Positions 1-7,258 of a stretch of 21,329 bases of DNA are shown piece by piece. The position numbers and the translations under genes were made by a program. Source of the stretch: Segetimicrobium sp035279545 (GTDB lineage: Bacteria > Sysuimicrobiota > Sysuimicrobiia > Sysuimicrobiales > Segetimicrobiaceae); the NCBI GenBank assembly GCA_035279545.1, contig DATEHM010000303.1:1-21329 (forward strand), given 5' to 3'. Every line of letters begins with the position of its first letter. Position 1 is the stretch's first letter. The notes beneath the pieces are model-generated. The model was given only the letters and a program-made list of their open reading frames with translations. It had not been told where the DNA came from and searched no databases.

Positions 1-730
1 CGCCCTCGACGACCAGCGGCCAGCGGATGAACCAGGAGGTCGCCCCGACGAGCCGCATCACCTCGATCTCCGTGCGCCGCGCGAACACCGTCAACCGAAC
101 CGTGCTCACGATGATGATCATCGCCACCAGCGCCAGCAGCCCGGCCACGATCGCCCCGCCGACCCGGACCGCCCTGGTCACCCCCAACAAACGGTCCACC
201 GCCTCGGCGCCGTAACTCGCCCGCTCAACCTGGGGGAACGCGGAGGCGGCCCGGGCGACCGCCTGAAGCCGGGCGGACTCGTCGACGGCCGCCACAAAGG
301 ACGCGGGGAGCGGGTTGTGGGAGAGCAATCCCTGAAGGTCCACCGCGCCTTTGAACGCCCGCTGGAACCCCGCCAGCGCCTCGGCCTTCGACACGTACGT
401 CACCCCGGTCACCCCGGGGAGCCCGAGGAGTCTGGTGCGGAGGTCTTCCACGTCACGGGGGTGAAGGCCGTCGTGCAAGTAGACGACCACCTCCACTTTG
501 CGCTCCACGCCGCGGGCGAGGTGGTCGAGCGTGCTCGCGATCACCAGGGCCATCCCCAGCGCCACCAAGGTGACCATGGTGATGACCGCCGCGGCGAGGC
601 TCATCAGCCCGTTCCGGCGAAACCCCTGGATCCCTTCCCGCAGGAAATAGGACACCCCCCGCGCCGGACGCGTCGGACGAGGGCGGCCGGCCGCCCGCGC
701 CGGGGCCCCGCCCTTAGCGGTTGCCCGCAT
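1..730 (-). CDS. ftsX: FtsX, cell-division ABC transporter permease-like protein (C-terminus beyond window)
   Basis: FtsX is the membrane partner of the ATPase FtsE; the complex couples cytoplasmic ATP hydrolysis to activation of cell-wall hydrolases at the division site or sidewall. The translated frame shows a short basic N-terminus containing SYFLREGIQGFRRNG, a first membrane segment (about residues 41-64), an extracellular domain of roughly 120 residues, a second membrane segment rich in Ala, Gly, Val and Ile, and then the family-typical run RTEIEVMRLVGATSWFIRWP before the sequence is cut. The last one or two membrane segments lie outside the window. ATG at 730 overlaps the ftsE end by 17 bp, but its SD is weak. 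GTG at 655, in frame 25 codons later, would give the N-terminus usual for the family (VSYFLREG). Translation is probably coupled to ftsE. The family call is firm; the exact start is not. Confidence 0.93.
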   Translation of the reverse strand, partial: MRATAKGGAPARAAGRPRPTRPARGVSYFLREGIQGFRRNGLMSLAAAVITMVTLVALGMALVIASTLDHLARGVERKVEVVVYLHDGLHPRDVEDLRTRLLGLPGVTGVTYVSKAEALAGFQRAFKGAVDLQGLLSHNPLPASFVAAVDESARLQAVARAASAFPQVERASYGAEAVDRLLGVTRAVRVGGAIVAGLLALVAMIIIVSTVRLTVFARRTEIEVMRLVGATSWFIRWPLVVEG

Positions 731-1454
731 ACAGACCCCGCGCCTGATCCCGCACGACCGTGCCCCCGTCGAGCGCGATTACCCGCTTGCGGAGAATGTC
801 GACGATCGTCTTGTCGTGCGTGGTGACGATGACCGTGGTCCCGCGCAAATGGATCCGGGACAGCAGCTGGATGATCTCCCACGATGTGTCCGGGTCGAGG
901 TTCCCGGTCGGCTCGTCGGCGAGCAGGAGCGGCGGCCGATGGACGAGCGCCCGGGCGATGCTCACCCGCTGCTGCTCGCCGGCCGACAATTCCCCGGGGA
1001 CCGCACCCGCCCGCACCGCGAGGCCCACCACCTCCAGCACCTCGGCCACCCGGTCGTCGACCTCGGCGGACGGGACCCCGGTCACCTCCAGCGCAAACGC
1101 CACGTTCTCCCAGGCGGTCTTCCGAGGCAGGAGCTTGAAATCTTGGAACACGACCCCGACCCGGCGGCGGAGGAACGGCACCTGCCGGGCCGGCATCCGC
1201 GTCACGTCGCGGCCGGCGACGAGGACGCGACCGGTCGACGGCAGTTCTTCCCGATAGATCATCTTCATCAGGGTGGATTTCCCCGTCCCGGTCGGGCCGA
1301 CGATGAACACGAACTCCTCGGCGCCGATCCTGAGCGTAATGTCGCGGAGTGCGCACACCCCGGTCGGGTACACTTTGCTGACCTCGACAAATTCGACCAT
1401 CGGCGGCGGGGCGGCGGCGCCGTTGGCGGGGTCCTCGTGGCGCGGGCGGATCAC
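714..1454 (-). CDS. ftsE: FtsE, cell-division ATP-binding protein
   Basis: ABC-type ATPase that pairs with FtsX at the inner face of the membrane. Visible motifs are Walker A GPTGTGKST, a Q-loop in VVFQDFKLLP, the signature LSAGEQQR, Walker B LLLADEPTGNLD and a switch His in TTHD. The body reads MVEFVEVSKVYPTG onward, which matches the normal FtsE start, and from that ATG (1400) the protein is 228 aa, the family length. No SD precedes that ATG. A GTG at 1454 forms a GTGA junction with the surE stop and has an AAAGGA SD about 8 nt upstream. That start adds an 18-residue extension rich in Ala and Pro (246 aa) and is used here. Identity is near certain; the start is a choice between RBS evidence (1454) and family length (1400). 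Confidence 0.95.
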   Translation of the reverse strand: MIRPRHEDPANGAAAPPPMVEFVEVSKVYPTGVCALRDITLRIGAEEFVFIVGPTGTGKSTLMKMIYREELPSTGRVLVAGRDVTRMPARQVPFLRRRVGVVFQDFKLLPRKTAWENVAFALEVTGVPSAEVDDRVAEVLEVVGLAVRAGAVPGELSAGEQQRVSIARALVHRPPLLLADEPTGNLDPDTSWEIIQLLSRIHLRGTTVIVTTHDKTIVDILRKRVIALDGGTVVRDQARGLYAGNR

Positions 1455-2221
1455 TGAAACGGTCCTTTGAGATTCCACGGCCGGAACATCGGGCGCAGTT
1501 CCTCGTGGGTCATATCCAACCGCAGCGGGGTCACCGAGATCCGCCCTTCCGCCACCGCCCAGGCGTCGGTCCCGGGATCGTTGGTTCCCGCCTCCGCGGC
1601 GCCGGTCAACCAGTAGTAGTCGCGGCCCCGCGGATCCGCGCGCTTCTCCAGCCGACTCACGTACCGCCGTGAACTCTGCCGGGTGATCTCGACGCCTCGA
1701 ATCTGCTCGGCGGGCACGTTGGGGACGTTGACGTTCAGGAAGGTATCCCGGGGCAGCCCCCACCGCGTGACCTCTTGGGCCAGGTGCGCGGCGTACGCCG
1801 CCGCCGGCCCCCAGTGGATGTCCTTAAACGAGGCCACGGAGACGGCGATCGCGGCGATCCCGAACAACGTCGCCTCCACCGCCCCCGAGACCGTCCCGGA
1901 GTAGATGAGATCCATGCCCAGGTTGGCGCCCGCGTTGATCCCCGAGACGACGACATCGGGGGGGGCGCCGAGCAGGTCAAGCACGGCCAGCACGACGCAG
2001 TCGGCCGGCGTCCCATTCGTCGCCCACGCCGCCAGCCCGGTCTCACCGAACACGGTCCGCACGGCGCGCAGGGGTTTGTGCAGGGTGATCGCGTGACTTG
2101 CCGCGCTGCGTTCGTGCTCGGGGGCGACCACGAAGGTGTCCGCCGCCGGCTGCATCGCCCGGGCGAGCGCGAGCAATCCCGGCGAGTGCAGCCCATCGTC
2201 GTTGGTGAGGAGGACGCGCAT
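1451..2221 (-). CDS. surE: 5'/3'-nucleotidase SurE
   Basis: SurE removes phosphate from nucleoside 5'- and 3'-monophosphates, and from short polyphosphate in some species, using a divalent metal in the cytoplasm. The 256-residue length is typical. The metal-site residues are visible: Asp8-Asp9 in the TNDDG motif near the N-terminus, Ser39 in the PEHERSAASH motif, and Asn96 in SGINAGANLG. The loop DLIYSGTVSGAVEA is also family-typical. The start ATG overlaps the stop of the macro-domain gene as TGATG, and a GGAGGC-like stretch lies just upstream, so translation is probably coupled. It lies between an ADP-ribose-binding macro protein and ftsE in one operon, consistent with nucleotide salvage or repair housekeeping. 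No residue anomaly was seen. Confidence 0.96.
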   Translation of the reverse strand: MRVLLTNDDGLHSPGLLALARAMQPAADTFVVAPEHERSAASHAITLHKPLRAVRTVFGETGLAAWATNGTPADCVVLAVLDLLGAPPDVVVSGINAGANLGMDLIYSGTVSGAVEATLFGIAAIAVSVASFKDIHWGPAAAYAAHLAQEVTRWGLPRDTFLNVNVPNVPAEQIRGVEITRQSSRRYVSRLEKRADPRGRDYYWLTGAAEAGTNDPGTDAWAVAEGRISVTPLRLDMTHEELRPMFRPWNLKGPFQ

Positions 2222-2826
2222 CAGGCCGGCCGCGCCGTCCCGCCGCCGCGGGCCAGGCGATCCAAGGCCTGGACAAACGCGGCGTGCGCGGGCTCGTCGT
2301 ACAGCGCGAGCACCACCTCGCGCAGCCGGCTGCCTCCCCGGAGGTGCGCGACCGCCTCGCCCAGCATCGCCGTCGCCGCCTGGTCGAGCGGAAACCCTCC
2401 CACGCCGGTGCCGAGCGCGGGCAGAGCCACGGACTCGAGACCCAACCGATCGGCCAACCGGAGGGCGCTGCGGGTTGCGGCGCGGATCGCCCACTCGCCG
2501 GTGGCGAGATCCTGGCCCATCGTCACCGCGTGGATGACGTAACGCGCCGGCAGGCGCCCCGCCCGGGTGGCGACCGCCTCGCCGATGGACACGGGGCCCT
2601 GGCGCACCGCCTCCCGCTCGATCTCCACGCCCCCGCGTCGCTTGATGGCGCCGGCGACGCCGCCGCCCATCCAGAGCCGGTCGTTCGCCGCGTTCACGAT
2701 CGCGTCGCAGGCGAGCCCGGTGATATCGCCGGCGAGGATGCGAATCACGGCGCCCGCGACGGCGTACTCGCTGCGGGGGGACGTTGCGCTCATGCGGACC
2801 GTGGAGGACGGAGGGGCGGGCGGCAC
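2221..2826 (-). CDS. Macro-domain protein, Af1521-like (ADP-ribose binding or hydrolase)
   Basis: Macro domains bind ADP-ribose and often remove it from proteins or hydrolyse related metabolites. The 201-residue frame has the expected order: GDIT (33-36) for the adenine contact, NAAN (45-48), the glycine loop GGGVAGAI (54-61), and the second phosphate loop PALGTGVGGFP (136-146). The glycine loop is of the GGGVA type known from Archaeoglobus Af1521. It lacks the Asp that MacroD-type hydrolases carry (GGGGVD), so catalysis by the MacroD mechanism is unlikely. The GTG at 2826 has a GGAAGGA SD about 8 nt upstream and is preferred. An ATG at 2793 is an alternative without a clear SD. It sits 28 bp after the HEAT-repeat gene and overlaps surE. 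Substrate is unknown. Confidence 0.9.
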   Translation of the reverse strand: MPPAPPSSTVRMSATSPRSEYAVAGAVIRILAGDITGLACDAIVNAANDRLWMGGGVAGAIKRRGGVEIEREAVRQGPVSIGEAVATRAGRLPARYVIHAVTMGQDLATGEWAIRAATRSALRLADRLGLESVALPALGTGVGGFPLDQAATAMLGEAVAHLRGGSRLREVVLALYDEPAHAAFVQALDRLARGGGTARPA

Positions 2827-2854
2827 AGCCGCGGTCCTTCCGCCCGGGGCGATC

Positions 2855-4030
2855 TCAGTCTTGATCGCGCCACCAGTCCGGGGACACGTCCTTCTTCTTA
2901 TAGGTCTTGACCACGGGACGCGTGCCGGCCTTCTCGTGGGCCACGCGCTTTCGCAGCTCTTCGTATTCGTGCAAGTTGGTGAGCACCTTGAGCGCGTCCC
3001 AGATCGCCTCCTCGACCTGCGCGCCGTCCTTGAGCAGGAGGTCGATCAGCGGGTCGATCACGCGCTTATCGCGCAATTTGCTGAGAAGACGGATCACCAG
3101 CCGCTTGACGTCGGGATCTTCGTCCGCCAGGTAGCGGAGGAGGTGTTCAAAGGTGGCCTCCCCCAAAAGCCCGTACAAGACCCGCAGCGAGAACCGGCGA
3201 ACCTTCACGCTGGGGTTCTCCATCGCGGTGGTCAGCACGGCACTGACCGTCTCCCGATCTTCCTGGGCGAAGGCTTGGACCACCTCGACGGGCAGCACCA
3301 CCTCGCGGTCGCCGGGGGGGAGCACCATGGCTCCCCGGTCCTCCAGCCGGGCGATCGTCCCCACGACGGTCTCCTGCAAACGGGGGTCGCTCAGGAACAC
3401 CCGAAGGATCGGTTCGGCCACCCGCTTGTCGCCGATCCTCCCCAGGATGGTCAGCGCCGTCAGCCGGACGTAGTAGTTATCGTCGGCGAGCGCGTCGATG
3501 AGGGGGTCGATCACGCGCGGCCCCATCTCCGCCAGGATGCGCCAGATCTGCGGACCGATCCGCCGACGGAGGTAGCGGTCCTTGAACGCCTCCATCAGGT
3601 GCGGCACGGCCTCGGGGCCGATGCGCGACAGCGCCTCGGTGGCCGCGGCGACGAGCGAGCGCTCCCGCCTGGCCAGCACCTTGATCAGCGCCTCGACGGC
3701 GCCGGCGTCCCGAAGCTCCCCCAGCCCCTTGACCGCCTGCAGGCACACCTGCTCGGATCGATCGGCGAGCGCGACGCGCATGCCCTCCATCGCCTTCGGG
3801 CCGCCGATCCGACGCAACGCCATCACCGCGCTTTTCCGGACATACTCGTCCGAATCGCGCAGCGCCTCGGCCAGCGCATCCGCCGAACGCTCATCCGCCA
3901 GCTTTCCGAGCGCGTGCGCGGCGTCGCTGCGCAGCGTGACGTCGGCGCTCTTGAGCTGTTGGAGGAGACGCTCAAGCTCTTGATCTGAGGCCTGCGGATC
4001 TACCTGAGATCCCGCATTTGGGGTCGTCAT
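2855..4030 (-). CDS. HEAT-repeat protein
   Basis: A 391-residue soluble protein made almost wholly of HEAT or PBS-lyase-type helical repeats, with no signal peptide or membrane segment. Repeats of about 30 residues recur from about residue 20 to 365, with cores such as LRSDAAHALGKLADERS, VRKSAVMALRRIGGP, VCLQAVKGLGEL and VKRLVIRLLSKLRDK. This kind of array is a protein-interaction scaffold, and no catalytic motif is visible. The C-terminus is charged (KTYKKKDVSPDWWRDQD). ATG 4030 is chosen because GGGAGGAG lies 8 nt upstream; the frame stays open further upstream but that part has no repeat character. It is the first gene of the minus-strand operon leading to surE and ftsEX, so a role tied to those products is possible, but this is inference from position only. 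Confidence 0.88.
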   Translation of the reverse strand: MTTPNAGSQVDPQASDQELERLLQQLKSADVTLRSDAAHALGKLADERSADALAEALRDSDEYVRKSAVMALRRIGGPKAMEGMRVALADRSEQVCLQAVKGLGELRDAGAVEALIKVLARRERSLVAAATEALSRIGPEAVPHLMEAFKDRYLRRRIGPQIWRILAEMGPRVIDPLIDALADDNYYVRLTALTILGRIGDKRVAEPILRVFLSDPRLQETVVGTIARLEDRGAMVLPPGDREVVLPVEVVQAFAQEDRETVSAVLTTAMENPSVKVRRFSLRVLYGLLGEATFEHLLRYLADEDPDVKRLVIRLLSKLRDKRVIDPLIDLLLKDGAQVEEAIWDALKVLTNLHEYEELRKRVAHEKAGTRPVVKTYKKKDVSPDWWRDQD

Positions 4031-4049
4031 CGCTCGAGCTCCTCCCGTA

Positions 4050-4078
4050 ATAGTAGCATGCGTTCGGCGCCCTGGCGA
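4050..4078 (-). promoter_or_regulatory. Candidate sigma-70-type promoter for the HEAT-macro-surE-ftsEX operon
   Basis: On the minus strand a TCGCCA -35-like hexamer and a TACTAT -10-like hexamer are 17 bp apart (each 4 of 6 to consensus). Transcription would start about 20 nt before ATG 4030, just ahead of its GGGAGGAG SD. The match is moderate, and the support comes from spacing and position. Confidence 0.35.
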
Positions 4079-4174
4079 TGCTTTCCTTGGGGTGGTCGAC
4101 GGTGTCCCGCGCATGCGCTGAGCCGCGTCCCGCCGTATTTTCGCGATGAGGCGCGCGGGCCCGGGTGCCGTTTC

Positions 4175-4203
4175 TTGATTATTTCTACATCGGCGGCTAT
4201 ACT
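4175..4203 (+). promoter_or_regulatory. Sigma-70-type promoter for the nuclease-hpt pair, predicted leaderless
   Basis: TTGATT and TATACT are separated by exactly 17 bp, inside one of the few AT-rich patches of the window. Each hexamer is close to consensus. The -10 element ends only 8 nt before ATG 4212, so the expected transcription start falls at or within about 2 nt of the start codon. That predicts a leaderless mRNA, and no SD precedes this ATG. Confidence 0.65.
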
Positions 4204-4211
4204 AAGCCCGG

Positions 4212-4619
4212 ATGGCGGGTTTCAGTGCGGCGAGGCGAGAGGAACTGGCTGTATCGGTGAAGGCCTCCAGAGACAGCGCGACTGATAGCGTCCGGTTCGC
4301 CCACGCGAGCGAAGCCGAGTTCGCGAAGATCCTTGATTTCTACGGGATCCGTTGGCGATACGAACCCAGGAGTTTCCCGTTGGCGTGGGATGCCCACGGC
4401 CGGGTGATCGAGAGCTTCAACCCCGACTTTTACCTTCCCGAGCACGACCTCTACATCGAACTGACCACGCTCAAGCAGAGCCTGGTGACAAAGAAGAACC
4501 GCAAGATTCGCCGGCTGCGCGAGCTATACCCCAACGTCCACCTCAAGATCTTCTACAACAAGGACTACCGGCAGCTGCTGCTCAAGTACGGGCTCCGTTC
4601 CGCGGCCGCCGCGGGGTGA
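4212..4619 (+). CDS. Small PD-(D/E)XK nuclease-like protein
   Basis: A 135-residue soluble basic protein. The pattern FNPDFYLPEHDLYIELTT places Asp72 and Glu83-X-Thr85 where PD-(D/E)XK nucleases carry D...ExK, followed by the basic helix LVTKKNRKIRRLRELYP and a final strand LKIFYNKDYRQLLLKYGL. This is the layout of a minimal endonuclease fold, although the last catalytic position is Thr rather than Lys, so activity is uncertain. From memory of the family, small proteins of this kind with the ELTTxKQSLVTKKNRK motif occur as uncharacterised neighbours of hpt in high-GC bacteria. ATG 4212 is chosen because it sits at the predicted transcription start; GTG 4257 is a weaker alternative with a poorly spaced SD. 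It overlaps hpt by 4 bp. Confidence 0.8.
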   Translation: MAGFSAARREELAVSVKASRDSATDSVRFAHASEAEFAKILDFYGIRWRYEPRSFPLAWDAHGRVIESFNPDFYLPEHDLYIELTTLKQSLVTKKNRKIRRLRELYPNVHLKIFYNKDYRQLLLKYGLRSAAAAG

Positions 4620-5173
4620 CGGGCACCGCGCAGGATATCGAAGAGACTCTCTTCACCAAGGGGCAGATCGCCGCCCGGGTCGTCGAACTCGCCGGCGACA
4701 TCTCCCGAGACTACGCCCCCCACCCGCCCCTGCTGATCTCGGTCCTCAAAGGGGCCGTGTACTTCCTGACCGACCTCAGCCGCGCCATCGAGATCCCCAT
4801 CGCCGTGGATTTCATGGCGGTGACCAGCTACGGGAGTGCCCGGGCGCAGAGCGGGGTCGTGCGGCTGATCAAGGACCTTGATGTCGAGATCACCGGTCGG
4901 CACGTCGTGCTGGTCGAAGACATCATCGACACGGGCCTGACCGCCGGGTACCTGCTGCGCCTCCTTCAGGCGCGGTCCCCGGCGAGCTTGCAGATCTGTA
5001 CGCTGCTGGACCGGCCGCGCCGGCGCATCCTCGAGGAGCTGCCGATCGCGTATCGCGGCTTCGAGGCACCGGACCGTTTCCTGGTCGGATACGGCCTGGA
5101 TTACCGGGAGCAGTACCGGCACCTCCCCTTCATCGGCGTCCTGAAGGAATCGGCCCTCCGGGCGGTCGACTAG
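4616..5173 (+). CDS. hpt: Hypoxanthine (guanine) phosphoribosyltransferase
   Basis: Purine salvage enzyme that joins hypoxanthine or guanine to PRPP to give IMP or GMP in the cytoplasm. The 185-residue length is typical. Diagnostic parts are the start LFTKGQIAARVVELAGDIS, the strand LLISVLKGAVYFLTDL, the flexible loop FMAVTSYGSA, and the PRPP loop VEDIIDTGLTAG with the acidic pair Glu101-Asp102. The C-terminal FLVGYGLDYREQYRHLPFIG is a strong hpt signature. The start is GTG in a GTGA overlap with the nuclease-like gene. There is no independent SD, so translation is likely coupled. The two genes form one transcription unit from the promoter near 4175. In many bacteria hpt lies near tilS and ftsH; here neither is adjacent. 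Confidence 0.95.
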   Translation: MTGTAQDIEETLFTKGQIAARVVELAGDISRDYAPHPPLLISVLKGAVYFLTDLSRAIEIPIAVDFMAVTSYGSARAQSGVVRLIKDLDVEITGRHVVLVEDIIDTGLTAGYLLRLLQARSPASLQICTLLDRPRRRILEELPIAYRGFEAPDRFLVGYGLDYREQYRHLPFIGVLKESALRAVD

Positions 5174-5244
5174 GCCGGGGCCCGCTCCTCTTCCTTTCTA
5201 TCCCCCGGTCGCCGGACCCGTCCCACACCGCTCCGCCGCCGGCG

Positions 5245-6453
5245 CTACCCCGCCGGCGGGTCGTCCTCGGCGTCGAACGCCCGCGCCTGACGGACCGTTC
5301 CTTCGCCGAACCGCTCGTTGATCGCGTCCACGACCTCGTCGATCTGGGCGTGGTGGCCGTCCTCGTCGAACAGCGACACCTGCGCGAGATCGGCCCGCGA
5401 CAGCGCGGACACGGTGACCCCGATGAGTCGCACCGCCCGGGGAAGCGGCCCGAGGCGGTCCAGCAGGCCCAGGGCCGCGCGGTGCACGACCGCACCCGAC
5501 TGCGTCGGCGAGGGCAGCGTCAGGTTTCGCGTCAGCGTCTGGAAGTTGTCGTAGCGCACCTTCAGCGTGACGGTTCGGCCCCCCAGCCCTTCGCCGCGGA
5601 GGGCGCGCCCGACATCCTCCGCGAGCATCCCCAGGGTGCGATCGAGCCGCTCTCGGTTGACGGTGTCCTCCTCGAAGGTGGTCTCCCGGCCCACGGACTT
5701 GGTCTCCCGCGACACCTCGACCTGGCGGTCATCGATCCCGCGGCTCAGCCGGGCCAGATGCTCGGCCACCATCCCGAGCGACGCGCGGAGGACCGAGGTT
5801 GGAGTGCGCTGGAGGTCACCGACCGTATGGATCCCGATGGCCCCAAGCCGCTGACGGGTCTGCGCGCCAACTCCCCACAACACGATGACCGGCAGCGGCG
5901 CAAGCACCGCCTCCGCCTCCTCCATGCGAATCGCCCTGGCACCGTCGGGTTTGGCGAGCTCGGCGGCGAGCTTGGCCAGAAACTTGTTGGGCGCCGCCCC
6001 GACGGAGAGCGGGAGGCGCAGCGCCTCGCCGATGCGGGTCTTGATCGTCCGTGCGACCGCGAGGGGCGCGCCGGTGGGGTCCGCCTCCTCCCCCCCGAGC
6101 GCCGGGCACCCCGTCAGATCGAGGAACGCCTCATCGATCGACACCCGCTCGACCCGCGGGGTGAAGGTGTCGAGCAGCTCGAAGAGCTGATCGGAAACGC
6201 CCCGGTACTTGGCCATGTCCATGGAAAGAAACAGCGCCTGCGGGCAGCGTGCGAAGGCCTCTCGCGACGGCATCGCCGATTTGATCCCATATCGGCGGGC
6301 TTCGTAGGAGGCCGCGGCGACGACCCCGCGCCCGCCCGGCGCCCCGCCCACCACCACCGGGAGACCTCGGTAGTGAGGGTTGTCCCGCACCTCGATCGAG
6401 GCGTAGAACGCGTCCATGTCCACGTGAACGATGAGGCGGTCCCGCGCAGGCAT
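5245..6453 (-). CDS. dinB: DNA polymerase IV (Y-family, DinB)
   Basis: Error-prone translesion polymerase that extends past damaged template bases. The 402-residue sequence begins with the palm motif HVDMDAFYASIE (catalytic Asp12, with Tyr17 in the steric-gate position). It has the fingers motif AASYEARRYGIKSAMPS and the second catalytic pair Asp107-Glu108 in VSIDEAFLDL. The helix-hairpin-helix thumb GVGAQTRQRLGAIGIHTVGDL follows, and then a full little-finger domain. A sliding-clamp-binding motif QVSLF (358-362) lies near the C-terminus, followed by about 40 further residues. ATG 6453 has a GAGGG SD 6 nt upstream. A LexA-type box 18 nt before the start and a promoter upstream of it predict SOS control. 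It converges on hpt with 71 bp between. Confidence 0.97.
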   Translation of the reverse strand: MPARDRLIVHVDMDAFYASIEVRDNPHYRGLPVVVGGAPGGRGVVAAASYEARRYGIKSAMPSREAFARCPQALFLSMDMAKYRGVSDQLFELLDTFTPRVERVSIDEAFLDLTGCPALGGEEADPTGAPLAVARTIKTRIGEALRLPLSVGAAPNKFLAKLAAELAKPDGARAIRMEEAEAVLAPLPVIVLWGVGAQTRQRLGAIGIHTVGDLQRTPTSVLRASLGMVAEHLARLSRGIDDRQVEVSRETKSVGRETTFEEDTVNRERLDRTLGMLAEDVGRALRGEGLGGRTVTLKVRYDNFQTLTRNLTLPSPTQSGAVVHRAALGLLDRLGPLPRAVRLIGVTVSALSRADLAQVSLFDEDGHHAQIDEVVDAINERFGEGTVRQARAFDAEDDPPAG

Positions 6454-6471
6454 CAGGAGCCCTCTGAATAC

Positions 6472-6485
6472 CGAACCTGTGTTCG
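6472..6485. promoter_or_regulatory. LexA (SOS) operator at dinB
   Basis: A perfect palindrome CGAAC-CTGT-GTTCG, the core GAAC-N4-GTTC of the LexA box known from Gram-positive and actinobacterial lineages. It lies 18 nt before the dinB start codon and just downstream of a candidate -10 element, where a bound repressor would block transcription. The combination with dinB, a classic SOS gene, makes the assignment likely. Confidence 0.8.
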
Positions 6486-6499
6486 ATTGCCTCGGTTTG

Positions 6500-6529
6500 A
6501 TCTTGCCACGCGGGAGATCGGCCTGTCAA
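6500..6529 (-). promoter_or_regulatory. Candidate dinB promoter
   Basis: On the minus strand a perfect TTGACA -35 hexamer is followed after 18 bp by CAAGAT, a weak -10 element (3 of 6, keeping A at position 2 and T at position 6). Initiation would fall directly in front of or within the LexA box at 6472-6485. A strong -35 with a poor -10 and an operator near the start site fits a repressed, inducible promoter. Confidence 0.5.
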
Positions 6530-6623
6530 TGTACCGAGCGGCCGTGGCCGCCCCGAGGGGGCGGAAGGATCGCACGCAGAAGAGTATCGCCGGCATTTAC
6601 GAACCTCAAGCGAGGAGACAGCA

Positions 6624-7217
6624 TTGAACGTGCACCCCATCACCCTGACCGGAACGCGGGTCACACTCGTCCCCATGGAGCCCGCGCATGCGGAGCCGCT
6701 CTTCGACGCCGGACGGAGCGACGAGATCTGGATCTACATGCCGATGCAGGTCCGGACGCTCGACGACATGCGCCGGCTCGTCCGGGAGGCGCTGCACGCC
6801 CGTGAGGGCGGGAGCGAGCTGCCCTTCGTCATCGTCGATCGGCAGGCCGACCGGGTCGTCGGCAGCACCAGGTTCTTGGAAATCACCCCAGCGCACCGGG
6901 GGGTCGAAATCGGGTGGACGTGGCTATCGCCGGATGTCTGGCGCACGCCCATCAACACCGAGTGCAAGTACCTGTTGCTCCAGCACTGCTTCGAGACCCT
7001 CGAGGCGATCCGGGTCCAACTGAAGACCGACGGCCGCAACGTGCGTTCCCAGCGGGCGATCGAACGGATCGGCGGGGTGCGGGAAGGCCTGCTGCGGCAC
7101 CATCGGATCATGCCCGACGGATTCCTGCGGGATTCGGTCTACTACAGCATCCTCCGCGAGGAGTGGCCCCTCGCCAAGTCGCGCCTGGAAAGGTCCCTGG
7201 GCCGCCGCGGCGAGTAG
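6624..7217 (+). CDS. GNAT-family N-acetyltransferase, RimJ/RimL type
   Basis: Transfers an acetyl group from acetyl-CoA to an amine; RimL-type members act on protein N-termini or on small molecules. The 197-residue frame shows the family order: ITLTGTRVTLVPMEPAHAEPL at the N-terminus, the beta4 region VVGSTRFLEITPAHRGVEIGWTW, the acetyl-CoA-binding stretch near TPINTECKYLLLQHCFE, and the typical NVRSQRAIERIGGVREGLLRHH motif, ending in SVYYSILREEW. The start is TTG 6624, chosen because GAGGAG lies 6 nt upstream and the N-terminus then matches the family; a TTG start suggests modest expression. It is divergent from dinB across 170 bp, in which no clear plus-strand promoter was found. The substrate cannot be deduced. 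Confidence 0.9.
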   Translation: MNVHPITLTGTRVTLVPMEPAHAEPLFDAGRSDEIWIYMPMQVRTLDDMRRLVREALHAREGGSELPFVIVDRQADRVVGSTRFLEITPAHRGVEIGWTWLSPDVWRTPINTECKYLLLQHCFETLEAIRVQLKTDGRNVRSQRAIERIGGVREGLLRHHRIMPDGFLRDSVYYSILREEWPLAKSRLERSLGRRGE

Positions 7218-7258
7218 GCGATCGCCGCCTGCAACGGCGGGCAACCGCTGCGGGGTGG

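Noticed and set aside
5175..5208. Possible terminator between the convergent hpt and dinB genes (CCGGGG pairing with CCCCGG)
   Set aside because: The loop would be 22 nt and the stem short, with no U-tract on either strand. Such pairing is expected by chance at this GC level.
7217..7226. Ten-base palindrome GGCGATCGCC at the end of the GNAT gene
   Set aside because: A single copy of a short GC-rich palindrome. I did not see it repeated through the window in a way that would suggest an iterated element.
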